Source: Paraburkholderia piptadeniae | Lineage (GTDB): Bacteria > Pseudomonadota > Gammaproteobacteria > Burkholderiales > Burkholderiaceae | Reading direction: 5' to 3' | Assembly (NCBI RefSeq): GCF_900007165.1 | Contig: NZ_CYGY02000032.1 | Coordinates: forward strand, 62,001-126,000 | Length of the DNA: 64,000 nucleotides | In this document: in pieces, positions 63,466 to 64,000 of the stretch | Layout: every line of letters begins with the position of its first letter | Position numbering within the stretch: position 1 is the first letter of the stretch | Program-made: the position numbers and the translations under genes | Notes under the pieces: generated by a model | Databases searched by the model: none | The model's input: the letters and a program-made list of their open reading frames with translations, nothing else | What the model was told of the DNA's origin: nothing

Positions 63466-64000
63466 GGACGCCCCCGGCGCGCTTCGATGACGCCGACGAC
63501 CGCTTCCGCGGCACGCTGCGCTGTGTTCTGCTTCAGCACGTGATGCATCTCGGTGAAGATTTCCGTCAGCGTGCGCCGGTTTGCATCGTCGCGCAACTGA
63601 GTCAGCGTGGCGTCGGCCAACGCTTCGGGCGTCGCGAAGTGCTGCAGGATTTCGGGCACGACGAAACGCCCGGCCAGAATGTTCGGCAGGCCCACGTACG
63701 GCAAATACCCCTGACGGCGCATGATCTGCCCCGTCAGCCAGGGCACCTTGTACGAAATCACCATCGGCTTCTTCAGCAGCGCCGCTTCCAGCGTGACCGT
63801 GCCGCTTTTCACGAGAATCGCGTCAGCGGCCGTCATCGCAAGCTGAGCGTTGCCGTCCGTCAGCGTCAGCGGCAGCTTCGGGTGCGCGTCGACGAACGGC
63901 TTCAGCAGTTCGCGCAGCGCAGGCGTCGCTGCCGGCATCACGAAGCGCACGCCCGGCTCGCGCTGCAACATCAGTTCCATCGCGTCGAAGAACGTCGGTC
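63462..64000 (-). CDS. lpxB: Lipid-A-disaccharide synthase (5' end beyond the window)
   Basis: About 179 C-terminal residues of the GT19 enzyme that joins UDP-diacylglucosamine and lipid X to the lipid A disaccharide. Family marks are AADAILVKSGTVTLEAALLK (donor-binding), KPMVISYKVPWLTGQIMRR and YVGLPNILAGRFVVPEIL. The gene continues past the right edge. It shares an operon with rnhB, the common lpxA-lpxB-rnhB order. Confidence 0.95.
   Translation of the reverse strand, partial: PTFFDAMELMLQREPGVRFVMPAATPALRELLKPFVDAHPKLPLTLTDGNAQLAMTAADAILVKSGTVTLEAALLKKPMVISYKVPWLTGQIMRRQGYLPYVGLPNILAGRFVVPEILQHFATPEALADATLTQLRDDANRRTLTEIFTEMHHVLKQNTAQRAAEAVVGVIEARRGRP

Overview
The window is a 64 kb piece of a high-GC betaproteobacterial chromosome. 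Gene content and gene order (lpxB-rnhB-rRNA methyltransferase, ppsA/ppsR, nfeD-stomatin, smpB/ratA/rnfH, guaB-guaA, tadA-ldcA) point to Burkholderiales, most likely Paraburkholderia or a close Burkholderia relative. That placement is an inference from recognised families, not from a database search. I see no rRNA, tRNA, CRISPR array, prophage or insertion sequence. The region is mostly ordinary chromosomal backbone, with one large catabolic block and a few decayed genes.

Layout. 0-8 kb: the 3' part of an outer-membrane efflux lipoprotein gene, the class A penicillin-binding protein gene mrcA flanked by three copies of a 64-nt repeat, a ribbon-helix-helix-like protein, and a PspA/TPR membrane-protein pair. 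8-13 kb: a TetR regulator divergent from a Baeyer-Villiger-type monooxygenase, followed by a gutted alpha/beta-hydrolase gene; a methyltransferase; a possible 39-residue hydrophobic protein; and a membrane-free chemotaxis receptor. 13-17 kb: a putrescine ABC operon (potFGHI). 18-26.5 kb: an Nramp metal transporter, a DUF1289 protein, OmpW, nitronate monooxygenase, aldehyde dehydrogenase, an ABC-F ATPase, a 3-hydroxyisobutyrate-dehydrogenase-like oxidoreductase and dodecin.

26.5-44.3 kb is a purine-use region. A four-gene BMP-type (nucleoside-like) ABC importer lies divergent from a LysR regulator, next to 8-oxoguanine deaminase. Then come uraH and puuD on the plus strand, and allA, alc, uraD, puuE, a racemase, an NCS1 permease and a GntR regulator on the minus strand. 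Together they encode the whole route urate -> 5-hydroxyisourate -> OHCU -> allantoin -> allantoate -> ureidoglycolate -> glyoxylate + urea. 8-oxoguanine deaminase offers a second entry to urate. Three operator-like repeats with the core TTGTCAACAA lie upstream of the GntR gene, and one contains its predicted -35 box.

44.3-64 kb is housekeeping: ldcA-tadA-DUF1992, a glycine-zipper lipoprotein, a TPR/glycosyltransferase-like protein, a frameshifted acetyltransferase relic, guaB-(membrane protein)-guaA, a DMT exporter, rnfH-ratA divergent from smpB, nfeD-stomatin, ppsA divergent from its regulator ppsR, a SPOUT methyltransferase, rnhB and the 3' end of lpxB. Many same-strand neighbours overlap by ATGA (potG/potH/potI, alc/allA, puuE/uraD, tadA/DUF1992, ratA/rnfH, rnhB/lpxB), which supports translational coupling and the chosen starts.

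I found no convincing wholly new defence or mobile system. The most unusual items are the 64-nt DnaA-box-like repeats around mrcA, the internally deleted hydrolase in the monooxygenase operon, the GntR operator cluster, and the small hydrophobic ORF.
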